From assembly GCF_013204795.1 (NCBI RefSeq), contig NZ_JABMKW010000018.1:248001-312000 (forward strand): a stretch of DNA of 64,000 nt, in the 5' to 3' direction. Shown here piece after piece: positions 34,005 through 43,071 of this stretch (positions are counted from its first letter, which is position 1; every line of letters begins with the position of its first letter). Position numbers and translations under genes: made by a program. The DNA is from Pedobacter panaciterrae (lineage in GTDB: Bacteria; Bacteroidota; Bacteroidia; Sphingobacteriales; Sphingobacteriaceae). Below the pieces are notes generated by a model. That model was not told the DNA's origin, searched no databases, and saw nothing but the letters and a program-made list of their open reading frames with translations.

Positions 34005-34577
34005 TTATTCTCCGAAATTATCCGGCACATAGGTCTCACCCGATCCGTTTTTCCAGTTGATAAAATTGAAATCTTCGGTAGCAGTAAAGTCCACCGCATT
34101 AAGCACTGTACCGTCTGGTTTTGTAACTACTCCCTTTGGAGATAAAAACAGTTTCTTGTTTTGGTCCCAAACCAATTCTTCGGTATTAAAGGTCATGTTT
34201 TCATTAACAACAACAACGTTTCTCCTGAAGATGGTCAGCTTCTCGGTATCCTTCATAATCGCATAGTCTGAAGTTATAGAGCCTTTGATCTTTGTGGTGA
34301 TTTCGTCGATGAAGTTGATCTTTACACCCTTTGGCATTTCCTGATAAACAGCGCCATTGGCGGGAGTAACTTTATCAAGAATAGGTGCAAACCCTTGCGC
34401 TTTAACTTTAGCAGAGTCGCTATAAATAATGTCTACACCGGTAGTACGGTCCCTGTTTAACGCAATCTTTTCAGATAGCTTTGCGGCTTTCTTCAAGTCG
34501 TCCTCCCCACAGGAGCTTAAACAAATTTGCAGCAGACAAAGTATAACACTTCCATATATTATACCCCGGGTTTTCAT
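34005..34577 (-). CDS. lptC: LPS export ABC transporter periplasmic protein LptC
   Basis: A 190-aa lipoprotein-like product (signal with LSSCGEDD, Cys at about residue 23) followed by the LptC beta-jellyroll, with DIIYSDSAKVKAQGFAPILD, FIDEITTKIKGSITSDYA and a late ELVWDQNKKLFLSPKGVV. It takes part in moving lipopolysaccharide to the outer membrane. It overlaps the preceding outer-membrane protein gene by one base, so the two are coupled. Confidence 0.85.
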   Translation of the reverse strand: MKTRGIIYGSVILCLLQICLSSCGEDDLKKAAKLSEKIALNRDRTTGVDIIYSDSAKVKAQGFAPILDKVTPANGAVYQEMPKGVKINFIDEITTKIKGSITSDYAIMKDTEKLTIFRRNVVVVNENMTFNTEELVWDQNKKLFLSPKGVVTKPDGTVLNAVDFTATEDFNFINWKNGSGETYVPDNFGE

Positions 34578-35866
34578 TAGTCGAATTTATATCTTCTGAA
34601 CCAGGTATCGTTAAGTGTAAATCCTAGATGAAAATTAATATAGTTCTCCTGGATAAGCCCGTTCGTTAGTGATCCTCTTTTTCCTACTTCAGTAGTAAAG
34701 TTTAGCTTGTAAAAAGAGCTTCTGCTAAGTGCTAAAGGAAGCCCTACACCAAAGGTAACGGCCATTTGTTTTACGTCCTGATTATTTAGCTGGATATAGG
34801 TTTTATCATACTGGAATCCAACACGATAATCTACATGCTTAAAATATCCCGAAACTGCTGTTGCATCCGGCGTGATTTGTCCACCTGCCGAGAAACCCCA
34901 GCTATCCTGTAATCCCTGATTAACACCATCCATGCTCAATTTAGACCACTGGCCCATTCTATAATCGGCACCGATCATCCATTTGTTATCTCTTTGAATA
35001 GAGATCCCGAAATTGTGCATCAAAGGAAGTTTCATTTTCGCTGAGCTGTTTTCAACTATCTTAACCGTATCAAAGGGCGATAGCTCGGCACCTTCATTAT
35101 CCTTTTGGTATAAGGTGGTCAAGAAAGTCTTTTTGTAATTTATTGACGAAGAAGAAGATCCAGAATAACCTAAAGTAATGCGTTTTCTTGTTCCCAGTGG
35201 GATTTCATATTGTGCGCCGTAAGAAAAACCAATTCCGCCAACACTATTCTTTTTAATGTTACGGCTATTAAAGGCCACCTGATTAACCGGCTCTAAAGAG
35301 GCGTTTTCCTGCAGGTTTCCGAATATGTATTCGATGTTACCACCAATTCTGAAATGGTCTCCAAATTGCTGTCCGTAACCAAAATATGCTTTTGTTAAAT
35401 TTCCTTCTCCTGAATAAAGGTAATTTACGCTGTTTGTATCCAGCTTATCGCTAACCGTATATTCATAACCGAGCTCTGTAAATGGCAACAAGCCAAAGCT
35501 TAATGCTGACTTTCCTGATACTACAGGGAAAGCAAGTGCAACGTGACTAAGTGTACCGTTAAAACTGCTTTCGGATTTTGAACCATCTTTTAGGGTAGTA
35601 AAAGCTCCGCTTAAGCCCATATCAAGTGTGGTCATTGTGATTCCGGAATAAGAAGCCGGATTCTGCATATTGATGTTACTAAATCCGCTGGGTTTATAAA
35701 CACCTGTGGAAATGCCACCCATTGCCTTAAACTGAGGAAGTAATGCTCCTTTAACGTTTCCAAGTCCAAATCTGGAGTATGGCGACTGTGTTGTAACCTG
35801 TGCATTAACAGAAATACTGGTAAGCAATAACAATACTGCCGCTATATAATTAATCTTTTTGTACAT
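34577..35866 (-). CDS. Outer-membrane beta-barrel protein of unknown function
   Basis: A 429-aa exported protein. The signal peptide is MYKKINYIAAVLLLLTSISVNA, written here in part (IAAVLLLLTSISVNA). The mature protein starts TTQSPYSRFGLGNVKG, a hallmark of the Bacteroidota family resembling long-chain fatty-acid channels and PorV, and it is rich in alternating beta strands (YGYGQQFGDHFRIGG, FHLGFTLNDTWFRR at the end). The frame extends to 35887; 35866 is chosen because it begins the signal peptide. It overlaps coaX by 17 bp. Confidence 0.85.
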   Translation of the reverse strand: MYKKINYIAAVLLLLTSISVNAQVTTQSPYSRFGLGNVKGALLPQFKAMGGISTGVYKPSGFSNINMQNPASYSGITMTTLDMGLSGAFTTLKDGSKSESSFNGTLSHVALAFPVVSGKSALSFGLLPFTELGYEYTVSDKLDTNSVNYLYSGEGNLTKAYFGYGQQFGDHFRIGGNIEYIFGNLQENASLEPVNQVAFNSRNIKKNSVGGIGFSYGAQYEIPLGTRKRITLGYSGSSSSSINYKKTFLTTLYQKDNEGAELSPFDTVKIVENSSAKMKLPLMHNFGISIQRDNKWMIGADYRMGQWSKLSMDGVNQGLQDSWGFSAGGQITPDATAVSGYFKHVDYRVGFQYDKTYIQLNNQDVKQMAVTFGVGLPLALSRSSFYKLNFTTEVGKRGSLTNGLIQENYINFHLGFTLNDTWFRRYKFD

Positions 35867-36605
35867 ATTCAAAAGCAATGACTTCATTTAATCCTTTTAA
35901 TACTAGGTATGGATCGTGTATAATTCGAGGCGCAAAGATGCTGTTTTTTAATTGTTTCAGCAAAAAAGCTGCATCTCCTCCTGTTATTAGTACCGTCAGA
36001 TCCTTATTTTCTTTATTTTTATGGGAAATAAATCCCTCAACTTCATTAATTACGCCTTGTAAAACTCCGCTTTTAATGGCAGTTGGCGTGTCTTCACCCG
36101 CGGGTATCTCTGTTTCAGTTCTATCCCACTTTACGAGGGGCAATCTGCGGGTAAAATGATGTAATGCTTCAAAACGCATGTGTAAGCCTAAACTTATACT
36201 ACCTCCAAAATAGGCATCATCGCTATCCAGCAAATCATATGTGATGCAAGTTCCTGCATCAATTATAAAACAATTTCTTTTGGGATAATAATAATGGGCT
36301 GCAATAATCTTTGCCCACCTGTCCAAACCCAGCGTAGAAAGTGTTTTATAGTGATTCTTGATTCCAGTGTTTATCCTTGTAGAAAACTCAATATAATTTG
36401 TGTTCTCTTTTAAAATGCCAATGACATCTTCAAATTCAATGGCTACACTTGAAATTGTTGAATTGCTAATCTTATACTGCTTAATTAAACTTATCAGCGC
36501 CTCAGCCGTTACTTGTTTCAGCGTTTGATATTCAACCAGCTTCCGGTTATTAAAAACAGCCAGTTTACTATTCGTGTTACCAATATCTATGACAAGATTA
36601 TGCAT
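35850..36605 (-). CDS. coaX: Type III pantothenate kinase
   Basis: A 251-aa kinase for the first step of coenzyme A synthesis. Motifs are DIGNTNSKLAVF at residues 6-17, GLDRWAKIIAAHYY with the catalytic Asp, DAGTCITYDLLD near 118 and GGSISLGL, and VLITGGDAAFL near 208. The length is that of the CoaX class, which needs a monovalent cation and is insensitive to CoA. The first gene of the coaX-OMP-lptC run. Confidence 0.95.
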   Translation of the reverse strand: MHNLVIDIGNTNSKLAVFNNRKLVEYQTLKQVTAEALISLIKQYKISNSTISSVAIEFEDVIGILKENTNYIEFSTRINTGIKNHYKTLSTLGLDRWAKIIAAHYYYPKRNCFIIDAGTCITYDLLDSDDAYFGGSISLGLHMRFEALHHFTRRLPLVKWDRTETEIPAGEDTPTAIKSGVLQGVINEVEGFISHKNKENKDLTVLITGGDAAFLLKQLKNSIFAPRIIHDPYLVLKGLNEVIAFEYVQKD

Positions 36606-36685
36606 TCAGGACAGCTACTCCAAACTTCATTGCACAAAGCTATTAATCTTTAGCAAGTTTCAACATTTCAAATTGTTAAAAAAAG

Positions 36686-37666
36686 TTAAACAAACAAAAA
36701 GTACTGAATAGCAAAAACCAGGATTAGAAACATACTTTCATAAAACCATCTTTTTTTGGCATTTGAGAAATAGTACGCCAATAAAACCGCTCCCGGGGGT
36801 ACACACAACAAGAAATGATATAACCTGAAATCGGGTTTGGTATAAAAACTGACAATGCTGATGATGAACATAAAGAACAGCATTTGAAATGCCTTTCGTG
36901 TACTGATGAAGCTTCTAAAAAAGTTCTCGCGCAGCTGCAGTGTGGCCAGAACAATCATCACTACCACCGGAACCAGCACCAGGTAGTCGTTATAATTGAT
37001 TGTAAATACAGATGGGAATTTATTGGTTAACGGCAGCCAGATCTTGTAGAACATGGACAAATTATCATTCCAATAATAGTAAACGCCTACAAAGAAAAAT
37101 ATGGTTAAGAACCCCACCAGACCAGAAATCCACTCTCGCCAGCTAAACGACCTGTATAGCAATAATGTAAACCACAGCATGGCCAGCATGACAATAAAAG
37201 GAAAATAAATAAGCGTTCCGATAGCGATGATCATCCCTACATCAAACATCGTCATGATTGCGTTTAGAGATTTCCCCATCTTCAAAAATTTGTCCATTAT
37301 CCATATCATGAGGAAATTACAAATCAAAGTAGGACTCAGAATAAGAAAAGGCATAAACAAGCTCGAAGCGGTAACATATAACAGTGCAGGTAAATACCCC
37401 GGCTTACTTAACAAGCCATGATTGTTGACCACCCTGTTAAACAGGATTGCCTGTACAAAAATGATTATCCCTGCAAAAAAAACATTGCCTGCAGGCGAAA
37501 AAGTATTTTGAAGAGGCATCTGAATAAAGAATTTAGTATACGGTTCTAAAAATTCAAACTGAAGCGATGGAGGGAGGTCAGCAAATATTGCCATGCGCAT
37601 AAAAAATGTATATGCGAATAATATGAGCAGGTTTATGGGGTTTAAATTTCTAAATTGATTGATCAT
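36686..37666 (-). CDS. Polytopic membrane protein (DUF6427-like)
   Basis: A 326-aa protein with about nine to ten hydrophobic segments. It starts NPINLLILFAYTFFMRM and has a typical FLKMGKSLNAIMTMFDVGM loop. It matches a Bacteroidota family of unknown function (I recognise it as DUF6427-like with moderate certainty). Acts in the inner membrane; the neighbours are coaX and a glycosyltransferase. Confidence 0.8.
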   Translation of the reverse strand: MINQFRNLNPINLLILFAYTFFMRMAIFADLPPSLQFEFLEPYTKFFIQMPLQNTFSPAGNVFFAGIIIFVQAILFNRVVNNHGLLSKPGYLPALLYVTASSLFMPFLILSPTLICNFLMIWIMDKFLKMGKSLNAIMTMFDVGMIIAIGTLIYFPFIVMLAMLWFTLLLYRSFSWREWISGLVGFLTIFFFVGVYYYWNDNLSMFYKIWLPLTNKFPSVFTINYNDYLVLVPVVVMIVLATLQLRENFFRSFISTRKAFQMLFFMFIISIVSFYTKPDFRLYHFLLCVPPGAVLLAYYFSNAKKRWFYESMFLILVFAIQYFLFV

Positions 37667-37695
37667 GCCTGTATATTAAGGCAAAGTAAAGCAAA

Positions 37696-38682
37696 TTATC
37701 TGGCAAACTGCCTCACAACTTTATCAATTACCGCAGCGGTTTCATCTGGAAAATGAAATTGATGCTCCTGAGGATTGCTTACCCAGTTTTTAACAATTGG
37801 CAACCAGTTTCTATTGCTTCCCCATATTACGGGTAGTCCGAATTGCTTTAATGCGAAAGCATTACATTGCTGTTCGTACTGAAATTTCATGGGCGCAACA
37901 AGCAATTTTTTACCCATATGCAATGCTTCGGCAGGCCCCTCAAATCCGCCACCTGTAAACAAACCTTCGCAGGAAGCTAAGCTCTTATTGAACAACTCAT
38001 TATTCACCGGCTGAACAGCCACATTTTCATCAGTATAGGCCACTTTAGTATGTTTAGAAAAGACCTCCCATTTAATATGCGGGATTTGTTTTAAGATAGG
38101 AACGAGAAATTTATCGTCTATTGCAGGCAGGTAAACGGTATAATGGCCCAGGTTTGAAACAATCATATTCCTGATTTCAGCACGAATTACCGGTGTGTAA
38201 ATGAAATCATCATATCTATCGAAATGGAAGCCAACATAATGAGATGCAGGAGCATAGTATTTCATAACCAGCTGCGCCCAATCTATACTTTTAGGTTTAG
38301 GAACTTTTTTAGATTGAAAGGAAGCCTGGTGACTGAGCCCAACGCTTTCTATCCGCTGGCGTTTACAAGCCCAGGCGGTAACCGGTTCAAAATCATTAAG
38401 GATCAGATTATACTCCTTAAGCGGTACGCTGCGCATGTCTTTAATAAAACGCGGAAGATTCATTTCCTTCCACGTTTCATAATGATTTACACCACCTTTT
38501 TTACCGAAAATAAAGCTAAAGCCATGAAGCTGATATTTCACCTGCTGTGTTAATTTAACATCGGCCTGGGTTCCGCTGATTAAAAGATCAACATCTCCAT
38601 ATTGCTGTAGCAATGGCACAATTTCTCTTGCCCGGCTAATGTGTCCATTACCGGTTCCCTGAATGGCGTAAAGTATCTTCAT
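37696..38682 (-). CDS. Glycosyltransferase family protein (GT28/MurG-like fold)
   Basis: A 328-aa protein with an N-terminal GTGNGHISRAREI motif and a C-terminal GGGFEGPAEALHMGKKLLVAPM motif, both typical of the GT-B nucleotide-sugar-binding fold. Probable role in envelope glycolipid synthesis; its neighbour is an LpxH-like phosphoesterase. An upstream GTG at 38688 is possible, but the ATG at 38682 (MKILYAIQG) is more likely. Confidence 0.88.
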   Translation of the reverse strand: MKILYAIQGTGNGHISRAREIVPLLQQYGDVDLLISGTQADVKLTQQVKYQLHGFSFIFGKKGGVNHYETWKEMNLPRFIKDMRSVPLKEYNLILNDFEPVTAWACKRQRIESVGLSHQASFQSKKVPKPKSIDWAQLVMKYYAPASHYVGFHFDRYDDFIYTPVIRAEIRNMIVSNLGHYTVYLPAIDDKFLVPILKQIPHIKWEVFSKHTKVAYTDENVAVQPVNNELFNKSLASCEGLFTGGGFEGPAEALHMGKKLLVAPMKFQYEQQCNAFALKQFGLPVIWGSNRNWLPIVKNWVSNPQEHQFHFPDETAAVIDKVVRQFAR

Positions 38683-38799
38683 CCGCACCGAATATCTGTA
38701 ATTTTAATCAGAATATATTGCTTTTTTATAGGTTATAAAGCTTGCATGAGCTGAATTCAAAGTAAAAGAACAAATGTAAGCTCATGCAGGTTTAACGCG

Positions 38800-39654
38800 C
38801 TAGGCAATTTCTAATTTAATCTTTTGCAATAAAGTATTAATATCCAATTTACTGTGAAGATCTTCACTGTCTGACAAAACACCTTCCTCTGCTTCATCCT
38901 TCTCAAAGTCCTTTTGATCGTACTTAAAAATCTTCCAGCCTTTATCGTAGTACTCGAGTGCTGTTAAATTTTCAACCCAGTCGCCACTATTCAGATAAGT
39001 TACTTCACCATCTTCTGTGGTAATGGTACGCATTTCGGGTTGGTGAATGTGCCCACAGATCACATACTGGTAACCTTTTTCGACTGCAAGTTCTGCAGCG
39101 GTATACTCAAACTTATTGATGAATTTTACCGCATCTTTAAACTTGGCTTTTATTTTTTTAGAGAAACTCATCTTCTCGCTTCCTATAGAAGTAAGGCACC
39201 AGTTTACAAAACTGTTTATCAAAATCAGTGTATCATAACCTACTGCACCAAGTTTGGCCAGCCATTTAGAATGCTGCATGGTTACATCAAAAACATCCCC
39301 ATGAAAGAACCATGCCTTTTTTCCATCGAGTTCCATGATCAGTTTATTTTGAAGGTGGAATGCACCTAAATGCATGTCGGCAAATTTCCTTAACAATTCA
39401 TCATGATTTCCTGTTAAGTAATACACAGGAACACCCTCGACTACAAATTTCATTAATTTTCGAACGACCTTCATGTGGGTTTCGGGCCAGTATCTTTTAC
39501 TAAACTGCCATACATCAATAATGTCGCCGTTCAGTACCAGCATTTTAGGCTTAATGCTTTTAAGGTATTTTAACAATTCTTTAGCGTGACAGCCGTATGT
39601 TCCAAGATGAACATCTGAAATTACAGCTATATCAACTTCTCTTTTAGATATCAT
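38800..39654 (-). CDS. UDP-2,3-diacylglucosamine diphosphatase-like metallophosphoesterase
   Basis: A 284-aa calcineurin-like phosphoesterase. Metal-binding motifs are visible: AVISDVHLGTYG near residue 12, NGDIIDVW near 42, TGNHDELLRKF near 82, WFFHGDVFD near 112 and CGHIHQPE near 195. The length and motifs resemble LpxH-type enzymes that remove UMP in lipid A synthesis. The start overlaps the end of a 30-codon ORF by 11 bp. Confidence 0.9.
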   Translation of the reverse strand: MISKREVDIAVISDVHLGTYGCHAKELLKYLKSIKPKMLVLNGDIIDVWQFSKRYWPETHMKVVRKLMKFVVEGVPVYYLTGNHDELLRKFADMHLGAFHLQNKLIMELDGKKAWFFHGDVFDVTMQHSKWLAKLGAVGYDTLILINSFVNWCLTSIGSEKMSFSKKIKAKFKDAVKFINKFEYTAAELAVEKGYQYVICGHIHQPEMRTITTEDGEVTYLNSGDWVENLTALEYYDKGWKIFKYDQKDFEKDEAEEGVLSDSEDLHSKLDINTLLQKIKLEIA

Positions 39655-39736
39655 CTTCCTCCATTGTTAATTCGTATGGGCTGAAAAAGAAAGCTATTAT
39701 TGCAATGACACATACTATTAAAAACAATTCCAACAT
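39644..39736 (-). CDS. Possible 30-aa single-pass membrane peptide
   Basis: The 31-codon frame starts at ATG 39736 and stops at TAA 39644. It encodes a hydrophobic helix (LFLIVCVIAIIAFFF) followed by SPYELTMEEDDI. It overlaps the start codon of the LpxH-like gene by 11 bp, the pattern of a coupled leader ORF. It is too short to be sure; conservation in relatives would decide. Confidence 0.42.
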   Translation of the reverse strand: MLELFLIVCVIAIIAFFFSPYELTMEEDDI

Positions 39737-39826
39737 AGGATATTAGTTTATTATACAAATTTGCAACATGTAGATTAACAAGGCGTTAAGAAAACATTAT
39801 GATTAACCGGAGGGGCAATAAAAAAA

Positions 39827-39850
39827 GCCGTCACTTTTTAAAGTAACGGC
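39827..39850 (-). terminator. Intrinsic terminator after the YfhO gene
   Basis: A stem of 11 bp (39827-39837 with 39840-39850, one G-U pair) has a T-run on the minus strand. It starts 24 bp after the YfhO-family stop. Confidence 0.75.
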
Positions 39851-39874
39851 CTGTATAAAATCTATAAACAACTA

Positions 39875-42358
39875 TTACTTAGCTGTTTTTTTCTTTTTCT
39901 TATCGTCATAGAATGCAAATCCAAGACCAGCTACTAAAAGTATAGAACCAGCCAGAGAGATTTTTTCTCCTAGATAATATGAAGTTGGCTCAAATTTAAA
40001 TTCAACTTTATGATTACCAGCCTCAAGCTGTGCAGCACGGAGTACATAATCTGCTCTGAAGTATGGTTTCTGTACCCCATCTACATACATATTCCATCCT
40101 TTATCGTAATAAATCTCAGAGAACACCGCAATGATATCACGAGGAGCAGTATAAGAGTAAACCATATGATCAGGGCTATAGCTGTCCAGCTTAATGGAAG
40201 CCGTTGGATCTGCACCAACATTCTTAGAGCTGATCTGATCTTTATATCTGACATCAACAATAGCTTCTTTTTTAGGGTCAAAGCTGCTGATTGCTTTCAT
40301 TTCCTCATCAGCATCTTTTACAAACTGAACATTCTGAACAATCCATACGTTTCCTGCTGCTGTTGCGTTATTTTTCATCTGGTAAGATCCATTTTTAGGG
40401 TCCTGAGTGATGATATATTTGGTATTCAACATATCCAATACGTCCTGATTTACGCTTTTGGTAAGCTGGTTGTCTATCAGTTCCTGATATCTTTTCAGTT
40501 TTGCGGCATGATACCCACCAATGGTTTTGTGGAAAGCGGAAGTACTCGCATCTGAGAAGGTGTTAATGGTTAAATCCATTACCCTAAAATCAGGATCTTT
40601 ATCTGATGAGATGAAAGTATCTACTTCACGCGGCTGGAAATGGTTGTTTAAATCCGTTTTACTCGCAAAATTGCTGTTGTTCAAGTAACGGCGATCTACC
40701 TGCCACATGTCGATCATAACCGCGCATCCCAACAAGATAAAGGCAAGTTGTATGTTGATCTTTTTAGTGATAAGTGCCCATACCAAAGCGTATCCAACAG
40801 CAATAAACAGGAACGAACGAATGGCATCAGCGCGGGCAATATCAGCTCTATCGGCAATAAGTGCATTCGCGATAGATTGTGCTACACCTGCATTATTTTG
40901 AAGCATCTGTGTAAGCGCCTGCACCATTAACTGATGATTAGCAGTTGTGAAGCTAAACAGGGCTGTAGGCATGATGGCTACAATTAGTGTAAAACCACCG
41001 GTTATTCCACCTGCTATGCTTAGTTTTTTGACAAGTGTTTTTTGATCATAAGTACCTTCCTGAGCTTCTTTAATGGCAAGAAAAGCTAAAACAGGAACCA
41101 TTAAGCCCACGAGGGCCAAAATAGACTCTACTGCTCTAAACTTATTATATAATGGAAAATACTCGAAGAAAAGGTCGGAGATCAACGGAAAGTTCTTTCC
41201 GAATGACAGGAACATGAAAAGAATGGTTGTACCGAGTATCCACCATTTTAATCTGCTTCTTACGATTAGTAAGCCAAACACGAACAGGAAGCATACGATA
41301 GCACCAAAGTAGTACGGGCCGGATGTTCCCGGTTTCTCACCCCAATACTGCTGCAAGCCGATTTGTCCTGCCAGCTGGCCTATTGCCTGTGTTGGATCGC
41401 CACCGGTTATGCCTTGCAAAGTTTTATAAGTATGGCTTTCGGGCTTTACCAGTGCATCTATACTGGTTGCACCACCATAAAGGTCCGGAATCAGGAAAGT
41501 AAAACTTTCGCCAATACCCTGACTCCAGCCATAAGCATATTCTTTTGACAAGCCATTTTTCTCCTCTGCCGCATCGGTAGTTAAGTTAGATTTGCCTCTG
41601 TTAGATTCTTTGCCGTACTCGTAAGTAGTCCATAGCTTACCTGTATTAACCATAAATGCAACCAGCATTCCAACTGCCAAAAAGCCTAAAGCCTTGCCCA
41701 ACTGGTCAAGTTTTTTAGCTTTTACAGCATGGTAAATTTCAATACCGATGAATATTAACAAAGCAATCATCAGGTAATAGGTCATTTGAATGTGGTTTGA
41801 CCTGATCTCTAACGCAAGGAATAAAGCAGTTAAACTTGCCCCTATCCAGTATTTTCCCCTGAGGGTTAAAATTACACTGGCGATGATGGGCGCACAAAAT
41901 GCAATAGCAAGTGCTTTGTTGCTATGACCCGCGGCAATAATGATAAAATTATACGATGTAAAGGCAAAAGCTATCGCCCCTGCAGCTGCCAGCCATGGAT
42001 TGATGCGCAGCACGATAAACAGGAAATAGGCACCAACAAGGTACAATAAAACCGAATCTACCGGGTCGGGAAAAATAGTTTTTATTAGAGAGATGACATA
42101 AGTTGCTCCATTATACGGATGCTGAACCCAAATCTGGTATGCCGGCATACCACCAAAAATCTGGTTAGTCCATAATGGACCTTTACCATCTTTTTCTTTG
42201 TAGTGCATGATTTCCGTGGCGGTTGCCTTAGCTCCCAAAACGTCTCCCTGAGCAGGTGCCTTACCTTGCAGGACAGGACTGAAGTAGACAAAACAGATGA
42301 TTATAAAAAATCCAATAATGGCCAGGTGTATGCCATTTGCTTTTAACCAATTATTCAT
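39875..42358 (-). CDS. YfhO family membrane protein
   Basis: An 827-aa polytopic protein with about 12 membrane helices in the first ~560 residues and a large extracytoplasmic C-terminal domain, closing with a final helix and a Lys-rich tail (DDKKKKKTAK). It has YFSPVLQGKAPAQGDVLG and GYHAAKLKRYQEL segments found in the YfhO family, which is related to GT-C glycosyltransferases. It probably adds a sugar to an envelope polymer; substrate unknown. Confidence 0.9.
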   Translation of the reverse strand: MNNWLKANGIHLAIIGFFIIICFVYFSPVLQGKAPAQGDVLGAKATATEIMHYKEKDGKGPLWTNQIFGGMPAYQIWVQHPYNGATYVISLIKTIFPDPVDSVLLYLVGAYFLFIVLRINPWLAAAGAIAFAFTSYNFIIIAAGHSNKALAIAFCAPIIASVILTLRGKYWIGASLTALFLALEIRSNHIQMTYYLMIALLIFIGIEIYHAVKAKKLDQLGKALGFLAVGMLVAFMVNTGKLWTTYEYGKESNRGKSNLTTDAAEEKNGLSKEYAYGWSQGIGESFTFLIPDLYGGATSIDALVKPESHTYKTLQGITGGDPTQAIGQLAGQIGLQQYWGEKPGTSGPYYFGAIVCFLFVFGLLIVRSRLKWWILGTTILFMFLSFGKNFPLISDLFFEYFPLYNKFRAVESILALVGLMVPVLAFLAIKEAQEGTYDQKTLVKKLSIAGGITGGFTLIVAIMPTALFSFTTANHQLMVQALTQMLQNNAGVAQSIANALIADRADIARADAIRSFLFIAVGYALVWALITKKINIQLAFILLGCAVMIDMWQVDRRYLNNSNFASKTDLNNHFQPREVDTFISSDKDPDFRVMDLTINTFSDASTSAFHKTIGGYHAAKLKRYQELIDNQLTKSVNQDVLDMLNTKYIITQDPKNGSYQMKNNATAAGNVWIVQNVQFVKDADEEMKAISSFDPKKEAIVDVRYKDQISSKNVGADPTASIKLDSYSPDHMVYSYTAPRDIIAVFSEIYYDKGWNMYVDGVQKPYFRADYVLRAAQLEAGNHKVEFKFEPTSYYLGEKISLAGSILLVAGLGFAFYDDKKKKKTAK

Positions 42359-42442
42359 TAAGGTTTGTTTATGATTTAAACTAACCCCAAACTTAGATAA
42401 AAAATCCTTTTTAAAAAAAATAAAAAACTGGCAAAAAAACGG

Positions 42443-42703
42443 CTATTTTATCTCTTCGTAATCTACAAAATCGCCTAATTTATCTGAATTTCCCTTCTTT
42501 TCTCTAGGTGGTACGTATTCGATTGAGATGTCGCCTTCTGGCTTTGAATAGCGTTGATTGTTCGGCTGGCGAGACTGGTTTGCAGCTTGCTGCTGAACTT
42601 TGCTAAACATACTTCTCAATACTACAGGAAATATTAAACGGAGGATGATCCGGATAATATACATGACCAGTACCGATATTAATATGAATTTTATAAGTCC
42701 CAT
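42443..42703 (-). CDS. DUF4834 family protein
   Basis: An 86-aa protein with one N-terminal membrane helix (IKFILISVLVMYIIRIILRL) and a polar Gln/Asn-rich tail, ending DISIEYVPPREKKGNSDKLG. It matches a small Bacteroidota family of unknown role. Not clearly coupled to the YfhO gene 84 bp downstream. Confidence 0.8.
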   Translation of the reverse strand: MGLIKFILISVLVMYIIRIILRLIFPVVLRSMFSKVQQQAANQSRQPNNQRYSKPEGDISIEYVPPREKKGNSDKLGDFVDYEEIK

Positions 42704-42870
42704 TTCTTTATTTTAATATTTACAAATTTAAGTAAAACTGTTCAATTACAGCCTTACTAACCTCTCTGCAACCTTTGAAAAGAGGTTTATTGGTAAAATA
42801 TAGACACAGTTGCGATATCAATATTACAAACGCAATTAGATTATTGCAAAGCAATTACAATATACCTTAT

Positions 42871-43071
42871 TTATTCTTCATCAACAATAGCGGCAACCCT
42901 GCCCACTTGCCCGTCTTCCAACCGAACCTTAATTCCTCTGGAGTGATATGGTGCTGAGGTTAATAAATTACTTACAATGCCTCTTGTTAATGTACCATTA
43001 CGCTGATCTTTTTTCAATATGATATCCACTTCTAAACCTGGATATATGTCTTTTCTGTTTTTTCCGTCCAT
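42871..43071 (-). CDS. YwbE family protein
   Basis: A 66-aa protein of the YwbE/DUF2196 family, with GLEVDIILKKDQRNGTLTRG, VSNLLTSAPYHSRGIKVRL and GRVAAI. A compact beta fold of unknown role. Its start overlaps the last base of uvrB, so it is coupled to it. Confidence 0.9.
   Translation of the reverse strand: MDGKNRKDIYPGLEVDIILKKDQRNGTLTRGIVSNLLTSAPYHSRGIKVRLEDGQVGRVAAIVDEE

Noticed and set aside
40010..40555. 181-codon plus-strand ORF
   Set aside because: Antisense to the YfhO-family gene; no domain.
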